Source: Devosia lucknowensis
Lineage (GTDB): Bacteria; Pseudomonadota; Alphaproteobacteria; Rhizobiales; Devosiaceae
Direction: 5' to 3'
Assembly: GCF_900177655.1 (NCBI RefSeq)
Contig: NZ_FXWK01000001.1
Location: 2,294,001-2,358,000, forward strand
Length of the DNA stretch: 64,000 bases
Made by a program: the position numbers and the translations under genes. The notes beneath the pieces were generated by a model. That model saw only the letters and a program-made list of their open reading frames with translations. It made no database searches and was not told the origin of the DNA. This document shows positions 55,886 to 64,000 of this stretch, piece by piece. Numbering within the stretch: the first letter of the stretch is position 1; the number at the start of each line of letters is the position of its first letter.

Positions 55886-56953
55886 ATGGCGCGCAAGAGC
55901 TCCAGATCAACCTCGTTCGATGTCGCCGCCTTGGCTGGCGTTTCTCAATCGGTGGTATCGCGGGCCTTTACGCCCGGCTCGCGCATAGCGGACGAAACCC
56001 GCACGAGAGTCCTCGAAGCAGCGCTCAAGCTTAACTACGTGCCCAATTCGATTGCCAGCAGCCTCACGACGAAACGCACCAATATCGTCGCGCTGATCAT
56101 CGGCAATCTCGACAACCCGTTCTATGTCCACGTGCTGCACACATTCAGCAGGCGTCTGCAGGAACAGGGTCGGCAGGTCCTGATCTTCACCGTCGAGCCG
56201 AATTCCGAGAGCGACGAGGCGATCATGCATCTGCTCAAATACCAAGTGGATGGCGTGGTGCTCACGGCAGCGCAGCTGTCCACCCGCATGATCAGCCTTT
56301 GCCATGATCGCGGCATCCCCATCGTGCTGTTCAACCGCTATATCCCGGGCTCCGATGCGTCGGGTGTGCGCTGCGACAATGTTGCAGGCGGTGCCTTGAT
56401 CGCGGAGGCTTTTCTGGCTGCCGGCGCACAGAATTTCGCGCTGATCACCGGCGACCTGAAGGGCACGACAAGTGGTGACCGCGTCCGCGGTTTCGTCGAA
56501 CGCCTGCTCGATGGCGGGGTCAAGCGCTCCAACATCGTCGAGGTGCACGGGCATTCCTCCTACGAGGGCGCCTTCAATGCGACGATCAAGCTGATCCGCG
56601 ACAAGAACCGCGTACGGCCCGATGCACTCTTTGGCGTCAACGACATCATGGCCATGGGCGCCATCGACGCCCTGCGTCATCGGCTCGGCCTGCGGGTGCC
56701 CGACGACATCATGGTTGGCGGGTTCGATGATATTCCCGAGGGCCGCCGCCTCCCCTACCAGCTCACCACAGTGCGCCAACCGATCGAGCAGATGGTGAAC
56801 GAAACGCTCTCGATCCTCCATCTCGACGATCCGACCGAACCGATCGCGCGCGGCATCGACCGGCCAATCAAGGGTCGCCTGATATGGCGCCACACCATTC
56901 CCGTTCCGCCGGCTTATCGCGGCGAGGCGGATGTCACAAAGTCCGAAGACTAG
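55886..56953 (+). CDS. LacI family transcriptional regulator
   Basis: The 355-residue protein has a LacI helix-turn-helix (DVAALAGVSQSVVSRAF), a hinge helix (NSIASSLTTKRT) and a periplasmic-binding-like sensor domain (LIIGNLDNPFYVHVL, GVNDIMAMGAIDAL, VGGFDDIPEG). Such regulators bind even-length palindromes with a central CG, as in the four TGAATGCGCATTCA-like sites of this window. The ATG at 55886 follows GGAAAG. It is divergent from the ABC operon and adjacent to the hydantoinase operon. Confidence 0.94.
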   Translation: MARKSSRSTSFDVAALAGVSQSVVSRAFTPGSRIADETRTRVLEAALKLNYVPNSIASSLTTKRTNIVALIIGNLDNPFYVHVLHTFSRRLQEQGRQVLIFTVEPNSESDEAIMHLLKYQVDGVVLTAAQLSTRMISLCHDRGIPIVLFNRYIPGSDASGVRCDNVAGGALIAEAFLAAGAQNFALITGDLKGTTSGDRVRGFVERLLDGGVKRSNIVEVHGHSSYEGAFNATIKLIRDKNRVRPDALFGVNDIMAMGAIDALRHRLGLRVPDDIMVGGFDDIPEGRRLPYQLTTVRQPIEQMVNETLSILHLDDPTEPIARGIDRPIKGRLIWRHTIPVPPAYRGEADVTKSED

Positions 56954-56974
56954 GGTTTACCCGAGTGCGAAATG

Positions 56975-57002
56975 AAAAACGGGGCCTTTCGGCCCCGTTC
57001 GC
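56975..57002 (-). terminator. Intrinsic terminator of the hydantoinase operon (bidirectional)
   Basis: A 9-bp stem AACGGGGCC / GGCCCCGTT (56978-56986 with 56991-56999, TTTC loop) is flanked by AAAAA, which reads as TTTTT on the minus strand. It lies directly beyond the minus-strand stop and can also end the regulator transcript. Confidence 0.8.
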
Positions 57003-58796
57003 TTATTCTGCTGCCTGGCGTTCCGGCGGCGTGTAGCCGAAGTCGAAAGCTGGAGGCTCGCCGCGCTCTTTCTTGGCGGCTTCGCGCAGCTTGGCCGTGG
57101 CCGCGAGGTCGGCTTCGTTGTCCGCGGTCAGGATGACCCCGTAGGACTTTTCGGCCTGTTCGCGGGAGACGAGACCATAGCGCACGTCGCGGGCGACGAT
57201 CTCGGCCGCACGTTCGAGCGGATCGCCCCAGCCACCGGAGCCGGCAGTCTTGAACACGACGCGATCGCCCGGATTGACCTTGAGATTATCGATCTTGGAT
57301 GGGATGCGGCTCGGCTCGGTCTCGCCGTTCTTGATCACCCATTTGCTCGATGTGCCGCCATGGAGGCCGCCATTGATGCCCCAAGGCGGCACCACTTCGC
57401 GGTCGTCATGGATCGAGACCTGGCCCTTTTCGAGCAGGCGATAGACCTTCTCGATGCCGGCGCCGCCACGGTGAAGGCCGGGACCGCCGGAATCCTGGAT
57501 CGGCTGATAGCGCTCGATGAGAACGGGGTAGTAGTTCTCGATATATTCGATCGGGGTCGCCGAAAACAGCGGCCACCAGGCATGGCCGTCGAAGCCATCG
57601 CCCTTGGGACGACCCGGCACGCCGCCGAACAGCAGTTCCATGAGCTGGAAATACTTGTTGTCCTTGTCGGTGCCCGAAAAGATGAAGTGCGGGCTGGTGC
57701 CGTAACCGGCAGCCATCGACAACTGCGGCACGAACTTGCCCAGCGCGCCGGCCTGGCAATCGAAGAAGCGCGTGTGGGTGTTGAGGCGGTTCGAGAGCGC
57801 TGCCGGGAAGCGCGGATTGAGCAGACTTCCCTCGGGCAGCACAATCTCGAAGAGGTCATAAAAGCCTTCGTTGAACAGCACCGAAGGATCGAACGACATG
57901 ATCATGTAGACGCCGAAGAAGAGCTTGCAGAGCCCTTCATGGATGTGGAAGTTGATCGGGCCTTCCGCCTGCGCGTCCGTTCCGGTCCAATCGAACACGG
58001 CCACATCCCCGCGACGGGATATGGTCAGCGTCATCTTGAACGGACCATTGCCGAGACCGTCGTCATCGACATAGTCGGTGAAGCTCACCGGCTCTTCCGG
58101 AATGTATTTCCGGATGACAACGCGCATGGCTTCGCGGGTGCGGGCCAGAAGCATGTCGCAGGCGGTCATATACGTCTCGCGGCCAAAGCGGTCGCAAAGT
58201 TCCTTGACGCGCGTGCCGGCGGTGCGGCAGCCGGCGATCAGGGCCATGAGGTCGGCCCGGTTCATGTCCGGGGTGCGCGAATTGTTGAGCATGATGTCGA
58301 GGACACCCTGGTTCAACTCGCCCTTGGAGTAGATCTTGACCGGCGGGACGCGCAGGCCTTCTTCCCAGATGGTGCGGGCATTGGCGGGCATCGAGCCCGG
58401 CACGGTGCCGCCCACGTCGACCATGTGGCCGAAGATCGAGGAGAAGCCCACGAGAACCTTCTCATGGAAAATGGGCAGCATCACGCACCAGTCATTGTTG
58501 TGCGAGATCGAGCCCTTCGAGGCATAGGGGTCGTTCCAGACGAAGATGTCGCCTTCATTGACGTCGCCGCCGAACTTTTCGACGACGGACGGAATATAGG
58601 AGCCGAACTGCCCGACGATCATCTGCCCACGTTCGTTGCAGATCATCGGGAATTCGTCGTGCTGCTCGCGGATCACCGGCGAGAGCGAAATGCGCACCAC
58701 GACGCCGTCCATTTCATAGCGGGCGTTCTTGAGCGCGTTCTCGATGATGTCGAGGGTGATCGGATCGACGGTGGCTGTGTCGGTTGCGTTGGTCAT
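57003..58796 (-). CDS. hyuB: Hydantoinase B/oxoprolinase family protein
   Basis: The 597-residue protein is a HyuB/5-oxoprolinase beta-like subunit with typical segments (VRISLSPVIREQHDEFPMIC, FVWNDPYASKGSISHNND, FDWTGTDAQAEGPINFH, and a Gly-rich C-terminal RVVFKTAGSGGWGDP). With HyuA it hydrolyses a cyclic amide or imide, usually with ATP. The ATG at 58796 is used; a TTG 9 nt upstream is also in frame. It is 5 bp from the hyuA stop. Confidence 0.92.
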   Translation of the reverse strand: MTNATDTATVDPITLDIIENALKNARYEMDGVVVRISLSPVIREQHDEFPMICNERGQMIVGQFGSYIPSVVEKFGGDVNEGDIFVWNDPYASKGSISHNNDWCVMLPIFHEKVLVGFSSIFGHMVDVGGTVPGSMPANARTIWEEGLRVPPVKIYSKGELNQGVLDIMLNNSRTPDMNRADLMALIAGCRTAGTRVKELCDRFGRETYMTACDMLLARTREAMRVVIRKYIPEEPVSFTDYVDDDGLGNGPFKMTLTISRRGDVAVFDWTGTDAQAEGPINFHIHEGLCKLFFGVYMIMSFDPSVLFNEGFYDLFEIVLPEGSLLNPRFPAALSNRLNTHTRFFDCQAGALGKFVPQLSMAAGYGTSPHFIFSGTDKDNKYFQLMELLFGGVPGRPKGDGFDGHAWWPLFSATPIEYIENYYPVLIERYQPIQDSGGPGLHRGGAGIEKVYRLLEKGQVSIHDDREVVPPWGINGGLHGGTSSKWVIKNGETEPSRIPSKIDNLKVNPGDRVVFKTAGSGGWGDPLERAAEIVARDVRYGLVSREQAEKSYGVILTADNEADLAATAKLREAAKKERGEPPAFDFGYTPPERQAAE

Positions 58797-58801
58797 GGCG
58801 C

Positions 58802-60859
58802 TCAATTCCCCTTCGAAACGGGCCAGATCAGGATATTGCCGTGTGCATCGATCTCGGCGTAGTGCGCCGGGAGAAGCACGGTCGTGGTGTCGTATTGGCG
58901 GATGATCGCCGGGCCTTCGACGCGCGAACCAACCCCGAGCTTGTTGCGGTCATAGTGGACCGTGTCCTGCCAGGCGCCGTTGAAATAGCCCGGACGCGTC
59001 TCGATGATGGCGGCCTTGACGTCGGTCGAGGCGGCTTCGGCGAAGGATTCTTCGACAGGTTCGGTCGCGCCGCGGGCAACGACGCGCATGGCGACGAGCT
59101 CGACCGGTACGGTGAAACGCACGCCATAGAGGCGCTCGTGGATGTCGTGGAAATCCGCGAGGGTCTGCGTCAACGCGCCCTTGCTGCGCACGTCGGCAGC
59201 GCTGACCGGCACGGCCACTTCGAAGCCTTGCTGCTCATAGCGCAGGTCGAGCGAATAGGTGATCGAGGCATCGGCCTCTTCCACTTCCTGCTCGGTCAGC
59301 CAGGTCTGCGCCTTGGCTTCAAGTTCGGCAAAGCGGCTCCAGACTTCGGCTGGGTCAAGACCCACCGTCGAGCGGATATAGGTCTGCACGAATTCGTTGC
59401 GGAAGTCGGCTTCGAGGAAGCCGAGCGCGCAAAGCACGCCCGGATTGGGCGGCACGAGCACGGGATAGCAGCCGAGAAGTTCTGCCATGGCATTGCCATG
59501 GAGCGGGCCGGCGCCACCAAAGGCGACGAGACCGAATTCTCTGGGGTCGAGACCACGCTGCACGGTGATGACGCGGAGCGCGCCGAGCATCACTTCGTTG
59601 GCGATATCGATAATGCCCTTGGCCGCGTCTTCGGGCGAAAGGCCGATTTGCTGGCCGACATTGGCAACGGCCTTGCGGGCGCCTTCGACGTCGAGCTTCA
59701 TTTCGCCGCCGAGGAGAACTGGCGGGAGATAGCCGAGCACAACATTGGCGTCGCTAACGGCCGGTTCCGTACCCCCGCGCCCATAGGACACCGGGCCAGG
59801 ACGAGCACCGGCACTGCGCGGACCGACGCGGAGCGAGCCGGTCAGTTCCGAAACATCGGCGATCGAACCGCCGCCAGCGCCCACGCTGCGCACGTCGAGC
59901 GTCGGCACCTTTGCCGGGAACATGCCGACTTCGGTGGAGCGCGAGATGGTCGCTTCACCATCGATGATCACGGCCACGTCGGTCGAGGTGCCGCCCATGT
60001 CGAAGGCCAGAAGTTTCGGGAAACCCGAACGGCGCGACAGCATCATGGTCGAGGTGACGCCACCCGCAGGGCCGGACAGCACAGTGTGCACCGGACGTTC
60101 CGATGCTGCCGCCGCGCTCATCAGGCCACCGTCCGAGCGGACGATATGAAGGCGCGCCGTGACGCCGTTGTCGGCCAGGCGATCTTCGATGCGCGAGAGA
60201 TAGCGCTTCATGATCGGGCGGACGTAATCGTTCATCACCGTGGTGATGGCGCGGTCATATTCGCGGAATTCAGGGAGGATTTCGGACGACAGCGAGACCG
60301 GAATATCCGGGAAACGCTGGGCCACGATATCGCGCAATTGGCGCTCATGCGCCGCATTGGCATAGGAGTGCATCAGCGAAATGGTCAGCGCCTCGATGCC
60401 CGAGGAGCAGAGATCATCGATCAGCGCGGTTGCTGCTGCCATATCGAGCTCGCGGACGACTTCGCCGCGCGCATTCATGCGCTCGGGAATGCCACGCGTA
60501 TCGGCCAGCGATGCCAGCGGATCGGGCTTGTCCATGTTGATCCAGCCAAACAGCGGACCCGGGGTCCAGGCCTTGGCGAGATGGAGCGTGTATTCAAAGC
60601 CCTCGGTGACGAGGAGGCCAACGCGCGACCCCTTGCCTTCAAGCACTGCATTGGTGGCAACGGTCGTGCCGTGCAGGATCAGGTCGATATCGGCGGGCGA
60701 AATGCCGGCCTTCTCGCAGATCAGCTTCACGCCTTCGACGACGCCGATCGACTGATCCTCGGGCGTTGAAGGTGTCTTGGCCTGGAATGTTCGCCGGCCT
60801 TTCTCGTCGTGGAGGAGCAGGTCGGTGAATGTCCCGCCAACGTCTACGCCCAATCTCAT
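58802..60859 (-). CDS. hyuA: Hydantoinase A/oxoprolinase family protein
   Basis: The 685-residue protein carries the ATPase-type N-terminus (GVDVGGTFTDLLLHDEKGRR), a second phosphate-binding region (ILHGTTVATNAVLEGKG), and VAFGGAGPLHGNAMAELLG typical of HyuA. It forms the ATP-dependent ring-opening enzyme with hyuB, its coupled downstream gene. Substrates of the family include hydantoins, 5-oxoproline and N-methylhydantoin; here the neighbours suggest a cyclic imide. A LacI-type operator lies 63-77 bp upstream. Confidence 0.93.
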   Translation of the reverse strand: MRLGVDVGGTFTDLLLHDEKGRRTFQAKTPSTPEDQSIGVVEGVKLICEKAGISPADIDLILHGTTVATNAVLEGKGSRVGLLVTEGFEYTLHLAKAWTPGPLFGWINMDKPDPLASLADTRGIPERMNARGEVVRELDMAAATALIDDLCSSGIEALTISLMHSYANAAHERQLRDIVAQRFPDIPVSLSSEILPEFREYDRAITTVMNDYVRPIMKRYLSRIEDRLADNGVTARLHIVRSDGGLMSAAAASERPVHTVLSGPAGGVTSTMMLSRRSGFPKLLAFDMGGTSTDVAVIIDGEATISRSTEVGMFPAKVPTLDVRSVGAGGGSIADVSELTGSLRVGPRSAGARPGPVSYGRGGTEPAVSDANVVLGYLPPVLLGGEMKLDVEGARKAVANVGQQIGLSPEDAAKGIIDIANEVMLGALRVITVQRGLDPREFGLVAFGGAGPLHGNAMAELLGCYPVLVPPNPGVLCALGFLEADFRNEFVQTYIRSTVGLDPAEVWSRFAELEAKAQTWLTEQEVEEADASITYSLDLRYEQQGFEVAVPVSAADVRSKGALTQTLADFHDIHERLYGVRFTVPVELVAMRVVARGATEPVEESFAEAASTDVKAAIIETRPGYFNGAWQDTVHYDRNKLGVGSRVEGPAIIRQYDTTTVLLPAHYAEIDAHGNILIWPVSKGN

Positions 60860-60922
60860 GGTTCTACCCTTGTCTTCAAAGTCTTCCCCGTCACGCCTGC
60901 ACCCTCATCCAATTTTGGATAT

Positions 60923-60936
60923 TGCATGCGCATTCA
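60923..60936. promoter_or_regulatory. LacI-type operator between the hydantoinase and LeuC-like operons
   Basis: TGCATGCGCATTCA differs at one base from the palindrome TGAATGCGCATTCA. A minus-strand promoter-like TTGCGA (60965-60970) and TATGCT (60941-60946), 18 nt apart, precede it in the hyuA direction, with the same geometry as at 55668. It lies in the 206-bp divergent spacer and could control both operons. Confidence 0.55.
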
Positions 60937-61065
60937 CTCAAGCATAGATTGCCATTCGACACCTTCGCAAGTGCAAAGATTGCAGGCCTCTCCAGATTTC
61001 TAGAATAGCCCGCAACCGCTGCATCACTACAGTTCATGAATAGGGTTTCCTGGTCACGGCGGGCT

Positions 61066-62478
61066 ATGAGCGCACTCACTCTCTACGACAAGGTTTGGCA
61101 GCAGCACGTCGTCAAGGACTACGACGACGGCACCAGTCTGCTCTATATCGACCGACATCTCGTGCAAGAGGTTTCGAGCCCCCAGGCTTTCGCCGGATTG
61201 GTTGCAGAAGGCCGGAATCTGGTGCGTCCCGCGGCTCATATCGCGGTTGCCGATCATGCCGTACCCACGCGCCTGCGGCACCTGCCGCTGCCCGACGGGC
61301 TGGCTTCGCGCCAGGTTTCGCGGCTCGAGGCAAACTGCGAACGCTTCGGCATCCACTATATCGGCATGAACGACAATCGACATGGCATCGTCCATGTCAT
61401 CGGGCCGGAACTGGGTTTCACACTGCCGGGCGTAACGCTTGTCTGCGGCGATAGCCACACCTCCACACACGGCGCCTTCGGAGCCATCGCCTTCGGTATT
61501 GGCGCAAGCGAGTGTGAATGCGTATTCGCAACACAGACTTTGCGACAGAAGAAGCAGAAGACCATGCGGGTGATGCTGAACGGCGCCCTGCAACCCGGCG
61601 TTGCGGTCAAGGACATCATCCTGGCCCTCATCGCCAAGATTGGCACCAATGGCGGCGTCGGCCACGCCATCGAATATGCCGGACCCGCCATCGCGACGCT
61701 TTCGATGGAAGCCCGCATGACGCTGTGCAACATGTCGATCGAGGCCGGCAGCCGTGTTGGCATGATCGCGCCGGACCAGATCACGCTGGACTATGTCCGC
61801 GGTCGCAAGCTTGCGCCGACCCCGGACATGCAGGCCGCTGCTGAAACGCATTGGATGAGCCTCCGCAGCGATGCCGACGCCAGCTTCGATCGCGAAGTCG
61901 AGCTCGATGTTTCGGCGCTCGTGCCGCATGTCTCCTGGGGCACAAATCCCGGCGAAACCGCGCCGGTTTCCGACCGCATCCCCGATCCCGCGCTCGAAAC
62001 TGATCCGGCGCGCCGTGCCAAGATGGAGCGGAGCCTCAAATACATGGCGTTGGCACCGGGCATGAAGCTCGACGAGATTGCCATAGATCGCGTCTTCATT
62101 GGCTCCTGCACCAATGGCCGAATCGAGGATCTGCGTCTCGCCGCCGAAGTCGTCGAAGGCCGCCACGTGGCATCCACCGTCGCCGGCATCGTTGTCCCCG
62201 GCTCGGCCTCCGTGCGCATCCAGGCCGAAGCCGAAGGGCTCGACAAGATCTTCAAGCAAGCCGGCTTTGAGTGGCGCGATTCGGGCTGTTCGATGTGCGT
62301 GGCGATGAACGACGATCGTCTCGCCCCCGGCGAGCGCTGCGCCTCGACGTCGAACCGAAACTTCGAGGGGCGTCAGGGACAAGGTGGCCGCACACATCTG
62401 ATGAGCCCGGCCATGGCGGCTGCCGCTGCGATATCGGGCCATCTTGTCGATGTCCGCACCCTGGGGAAATCAGCCTGA
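61066..62478 (+). CDS. Aconitase-family dehydratase large subunit (LeuC-like)
   Basis: The 470-residue protein has the LeuC signature [14 protein letters not shown], the substrate and Fe-S loops ([45 protein letters not shown]) with the expected cysteines, and [13 protein letters not shown]. It forms an isomerase or hydratase with the small subunit encoded next. The biosynthetic leuCD is normally elsewhere with leuB or leuD; here the pair lies in a catabolic island. The ATG at 61066 has weak Shine-Dalgarno sequence. Maleate or dialkylmaleate hydration is an inference. Confidence 0.9.
   Translation: MSALTLYDKVWQQHVVKDYDDGTSLLYIDRHLVQEVSSPQAFAGLVAEGRNLVRPAAHIAVADHAVPTRLRHLPLPDGLASRQVSRLEANCERFGIHYIGMNDNRHGIVHVIGPELGFTLPGVTLVCGDSHTSTHGAFGAIAFGIGASECECVFATQTLRQKKQKTMRVMLNGALQPGVAVKDIILALIAKIGTNGGVGHAIEYAGPAIATLSMEARMTLCNMSIEAGSRVGMIAPDQITLDYVRGRKLAPTPDMQAAAETHWMSLRSDADASFDREVELDVSALVPHVSWGTNPGETAPVSDRIPDPALETDPARRAKMERSLKYMALAPGMKLDEIAIDRVFIGSCTNGRIEDLRLAAEVVEGRHVASTVAGIVVPGSASVRIQAEAEGLDKIFKQAGFEWRDSGCSMCVAMNDDRLAPGERCASTSNRNFEGRQGQGGRTHLMSPAMAAAAAISGHLVDVRTLGKSA
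61515..61528 (+). promoter_or_regulatory. LacI-operator-like site inside the LeuC-like gene
   Basis: TGAATGCGTATTCG differs at two bases from TGAATGCGCATTCA and lies ~450 bp inside the coding region, where it reads as the codons for ECECVFA. It could be an intragenic auxiliary operator, or chance. Confidence 0.35.
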
Positions 62479-63128
62479 TGGAGAAATTCGTTACCCTCAC
62501 CAGCGTCGCGGCCCCCCTGCCCGAAGCCGATGTCGATACCGATATCATTTTTCCGGCCCGCTTCCTCCTGTTGCTGGACAAGATTGGCCTCGGAAAGCAC
62601 CTCTTTCATGAACGCCGTCACCGGCCGGACGGCACAAGCACCGATTTCGTGCTCAATATCGCTCCCTTCAACGCGGCGAAAATACTCGTGGCCGACGCCA
62701 ATTTCGGCTCGGGCTCGAGCCGTGAGCAAGCTGTCTGGGCGCTGGCCGATTTCGGCATCCGCTGCGTGATCGCCCCGAGTTTCGGGGAAATCTTCTATTC
62801 GAACTGCTTCAAAAACGGCGTCCTTCCCATCGTCATCACCGGCGAAGCCCATGCCAATGCACTGTTGGCGGCCGGCAGCGGGGAGCCGTTCACCATCGAT
62901 CTCGAAAGGCAGTTGGTCATCCTTCCCAATGGCCCGTCCCTCTATTTCGAGATCGACCCCTATCGCAAGAAGGCCCTGATGCTCGGGCTCGACGAAATCG
63001 GCGGTATCCTGGCCGAAGATGCCAATGACATCGCCGCCTTCGAAAAGCGCCTCCGCGCATCCCAGCCCTGGCTTTTCCTCGACGATGGCCGGCTCGACAC
63101 CCTTTTCAGCCAGACGGACAAAGCATGA
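62478..63128 (+). CDS. Aconitase-family dehydratase small subunit (LeuD-like)
   Basis: The 216-residue protein has the LeuD swivelling domain with FPARFLLLLDKIGLGKHLFH and ANFGSGSSREQAVWALADFG, and NCFKNGVLPIVI. The loop that sets specificity resembles LeuD more than aconitase. The ATG overlaps the large-subunit stop (TGATG). Together they form an Fe-S hydro-lyase. The next gene starts inside its stop codon. Confidence 0.9.
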   Translation: MEKFVTLTSVAAPLPEADVDTDIIFPARFLLLLDKIGLGKHLFHERRHRPDGTSTDFVLNIAPFNAAKILVADANFGSGSSREQAVWALADFGIRCVIAPSFGEIFYSNCFKNGVLPIVITGEAHANALLAAGSGEPFTIDLERQLVILPNGPSLYFEIDPYRKKALMLGLDEIGGILAEDANDIAAFEKRLRASQPWLFLDDGRLDTLFSQTDKA

Positions 63129-63760
63129 CCGAACAAGACCTGTCGCAGAACTACAAGGGCGCGTTCGGCAAGCGCATCGGCTTTGGCAAGAAGCCAGCGC
63201 TGATCATGATCGATTTCGTCGAGGCCTATTTCGATCCGTCCTGTTCGCTCTACGCGGGCGCCGAGGATGCCCTGGCCAGCGCATTGCGCCTCCAGGCAGT
63301 GGCGCGCGAGGTCGGTATACCCGTGATCTACACCAATGTGGTCTTCAACAAGACGGCGCTCAACGGCGGCCGCTTCTTCCAGAAGTCGATGACGCTGCAC
63401 CACTTCATCGAAGGCAACCCGATGGGCCGCTGGCCCAAGGGCCTCGTTCCGTCCGAAGACGAGCTCGTCATTTCCAAGCAGTACGCAAGTTCTTTCTTCG
63501 GGACGTCGCTCGCCTCGACGCTGACATCGCTCGGGATCGACACCCTGATCCATACCGGCGTTTCAACCAGCGGCTGCGTGCGCGCCACCTGCGTGGACTG
63601 TAATTCCTACGGCTTCATTCCGATCATCGTACGCGATGCGGTCGGTGACCGTCATCCGGCACCGCACGAGGCCAACCTCTTCGACATGGACGCCAAATAT
63701 GGCGACGTCGTCTCCGAAGAGGAAACCGTTTCATATCTCAGAAATCTAGGACGAAATTGA
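63125..63760 (+). CDS. Isochorismatase-family cysteine hydrolase (maleamate/N-carbamoyl amidase-like)
   Basis: The 211-residue protein has the family catalytic triad: Asp in LIMIDFVEAYFD, a Lys near SKQYASSFFG, and Cys in STSGCVRATCVD. This cysteine motif is shared with N-carbamoylsarcosine amidase and maleamate amidohydrolase. It should hydrolyse an amide or carbamoyl group produced by ring opening. Start overlaps the small-subunit stop (ATGA). Confidence 0.88.
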   Translation: MTEQDLSQNYKGAFGKRIGFGKKPALIMIDFVEAYFDPSCSLYAGAEDALASALRLQAVAREVGIPVIYTNVVFNKTALNGGRFFQKSMTLHHFIEGNPMGRWPKGLVPSEDELVISKQYASSFFGTSLASTLTSLGIDTLIHTGVSTSGCVRATCVDCNSYGFIPIIVRDAVGDRHPAPHEANLFDMDAKYGDVVSEEETVSYLRNLGRN

Positions 63761-64000
63761 TGAGCAAGCCCTCCCTCAAGGCCGCTCTGGCCTCCGGCCA
63801 GTTCGTGGTCGCCCCCGGCATCCATGACATGATCACCGCCGTGGTCAGCAACAAGGTCGGCTTCGATTTCGTCTATGCCTCGGGCTATTGGATGACGGCC
63901 TCGGCCTATGGCCTGCCCGATGCCGGCATTGCCAGCTACACGCAGATGGTGGATCGCGTCGCTACGCTCTGCCGCACGGCCAATGCTGCCGTGATCGCCG
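63760..64000 (+). CDS. Isocitrate lyase/PEP mutase family protein, truncated by window edge
   Basis: Eighty residues are visible. The start overlaps the previous stop (TGATG). The segment LASGQFVVAPGIHDMITAVV, FDFVYASGYWMTASAYGLPD and GIASYTQMVDRVATLCRTAN follow the N-terminal pattern of the ICL/PEPM family (methylisocitrate lyase, 2,3-dimethylmalate lyase, oxaloacetate decarboxylase). It probably cleaves a hydroxydicarboxylate. The active-site KKCGH-type loop lies beyond the window. Confidence 0.85.
   Translation, partial: MSKPSLKAALASGQFVVAPGIHDMITAVVSNKVGFDFVYASGYWMTASAYGLPDAGIASYTQMVDRVATLCRTANAAVIA

Overview
This window looks like a chromosomal segment of a motile alphaproteobacterium of the order Hyphomicrobiales, most like Devosia and its relatives; that genus guess comes from overall protein character, not a search. 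The evidence is high GC, a full CtrA cell-cycle module (ctrA, chpT, sciP), a Caulobacter-type fliF-fliG-fliH-fliN-flbD flagellar operon, a DUF1134 protein, RpoH with alphaproteobacterial features, and several families of REP-like palindromic repeats between genes. No prophage, insertion sequence, CRISPR array or rRNA operon was seen.

Layout. 1-5.2 kb: a truncated Tat-exported flavoprotein, tRNA-Met with its own promoter and terminator, a radical-SAM plus UdgX DNA-repair pair, and two small oxygenase-type genes. 5.3-9.4 kb: an ECF sigma factor coupled to a membrane VWA protein, a small membrane protein and mnmA. 9.6-21.7 kb: flagellar genes fliK, flgD, then sciP, a GST and a hypothetical gene on the other strand, then fliF, fliG, fliH, fliN, flbD and flhA. 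21.7-31.9 kb: mixed housekeeping and accessory genes (LysE exporter, VOC protein, metallopeptidase, RluD, coiled-coil protein, DUF1134, YHS protein), chpT with a receiver gene, an ECF42-like sigma factor and an alpha/beta hydrolase. 32.2-35.2 kb: ctrA, divergent from fliI-fliJ across a 455-bp regulatory region. 35.2-48.5 kb: PRC-barrel protein, GNAT, rpoH, ftsH, glmM, an outer-membrane beta-barrel gene with a perfect CtrA box, a DenD-like dehydrogenase, an EAL phosphodiesterase and a PQQ-type sugar dehydrogenase.

48.6-64 kb is a catabolic island. A six-gene minus-strand operon (sugar-type ABC transporter, HisD-like dehydrogenase, SDR, zinc alcohol dehydrogenase) lies beside a LacI-family regulator. 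Next come a hydantoinase/oxoprolinase A-B pair on the minus strand and, divergent from it, a translationally coupled run of LeuC-like, LeuD-like, isochorismatase-like and isocitrate-lyase/PEP-mutase-like genes that leaves the window.

Two points tie the window together. First, flagellar and cell-cycle genes share signals: a sigma-54 promoter before fliK, CtrA-like boxes before sciP, fliF, fliI and the outer-membrane protein, and four GANTC sites in the ctrA-fliI spacer. Second, four near-copies of the 14-bp palindrome TGAATGCGCATTCA occur at the ABC operon promoter, before the lacI-type gene, in the hydantoinase/LeuC spacer and inside the LeuC-like gene. They suggest that the whole island is one LacI-controlled regulon. 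The enzyme order (ring opening, amide hydrolysis, hydration of an unsaturated dicarboxylate, C-C lyase) would fit breakdown of a substituted cyclic imide such as a dialkylmaleimide. That pathway is inference and is the most interesting hypothesis here.
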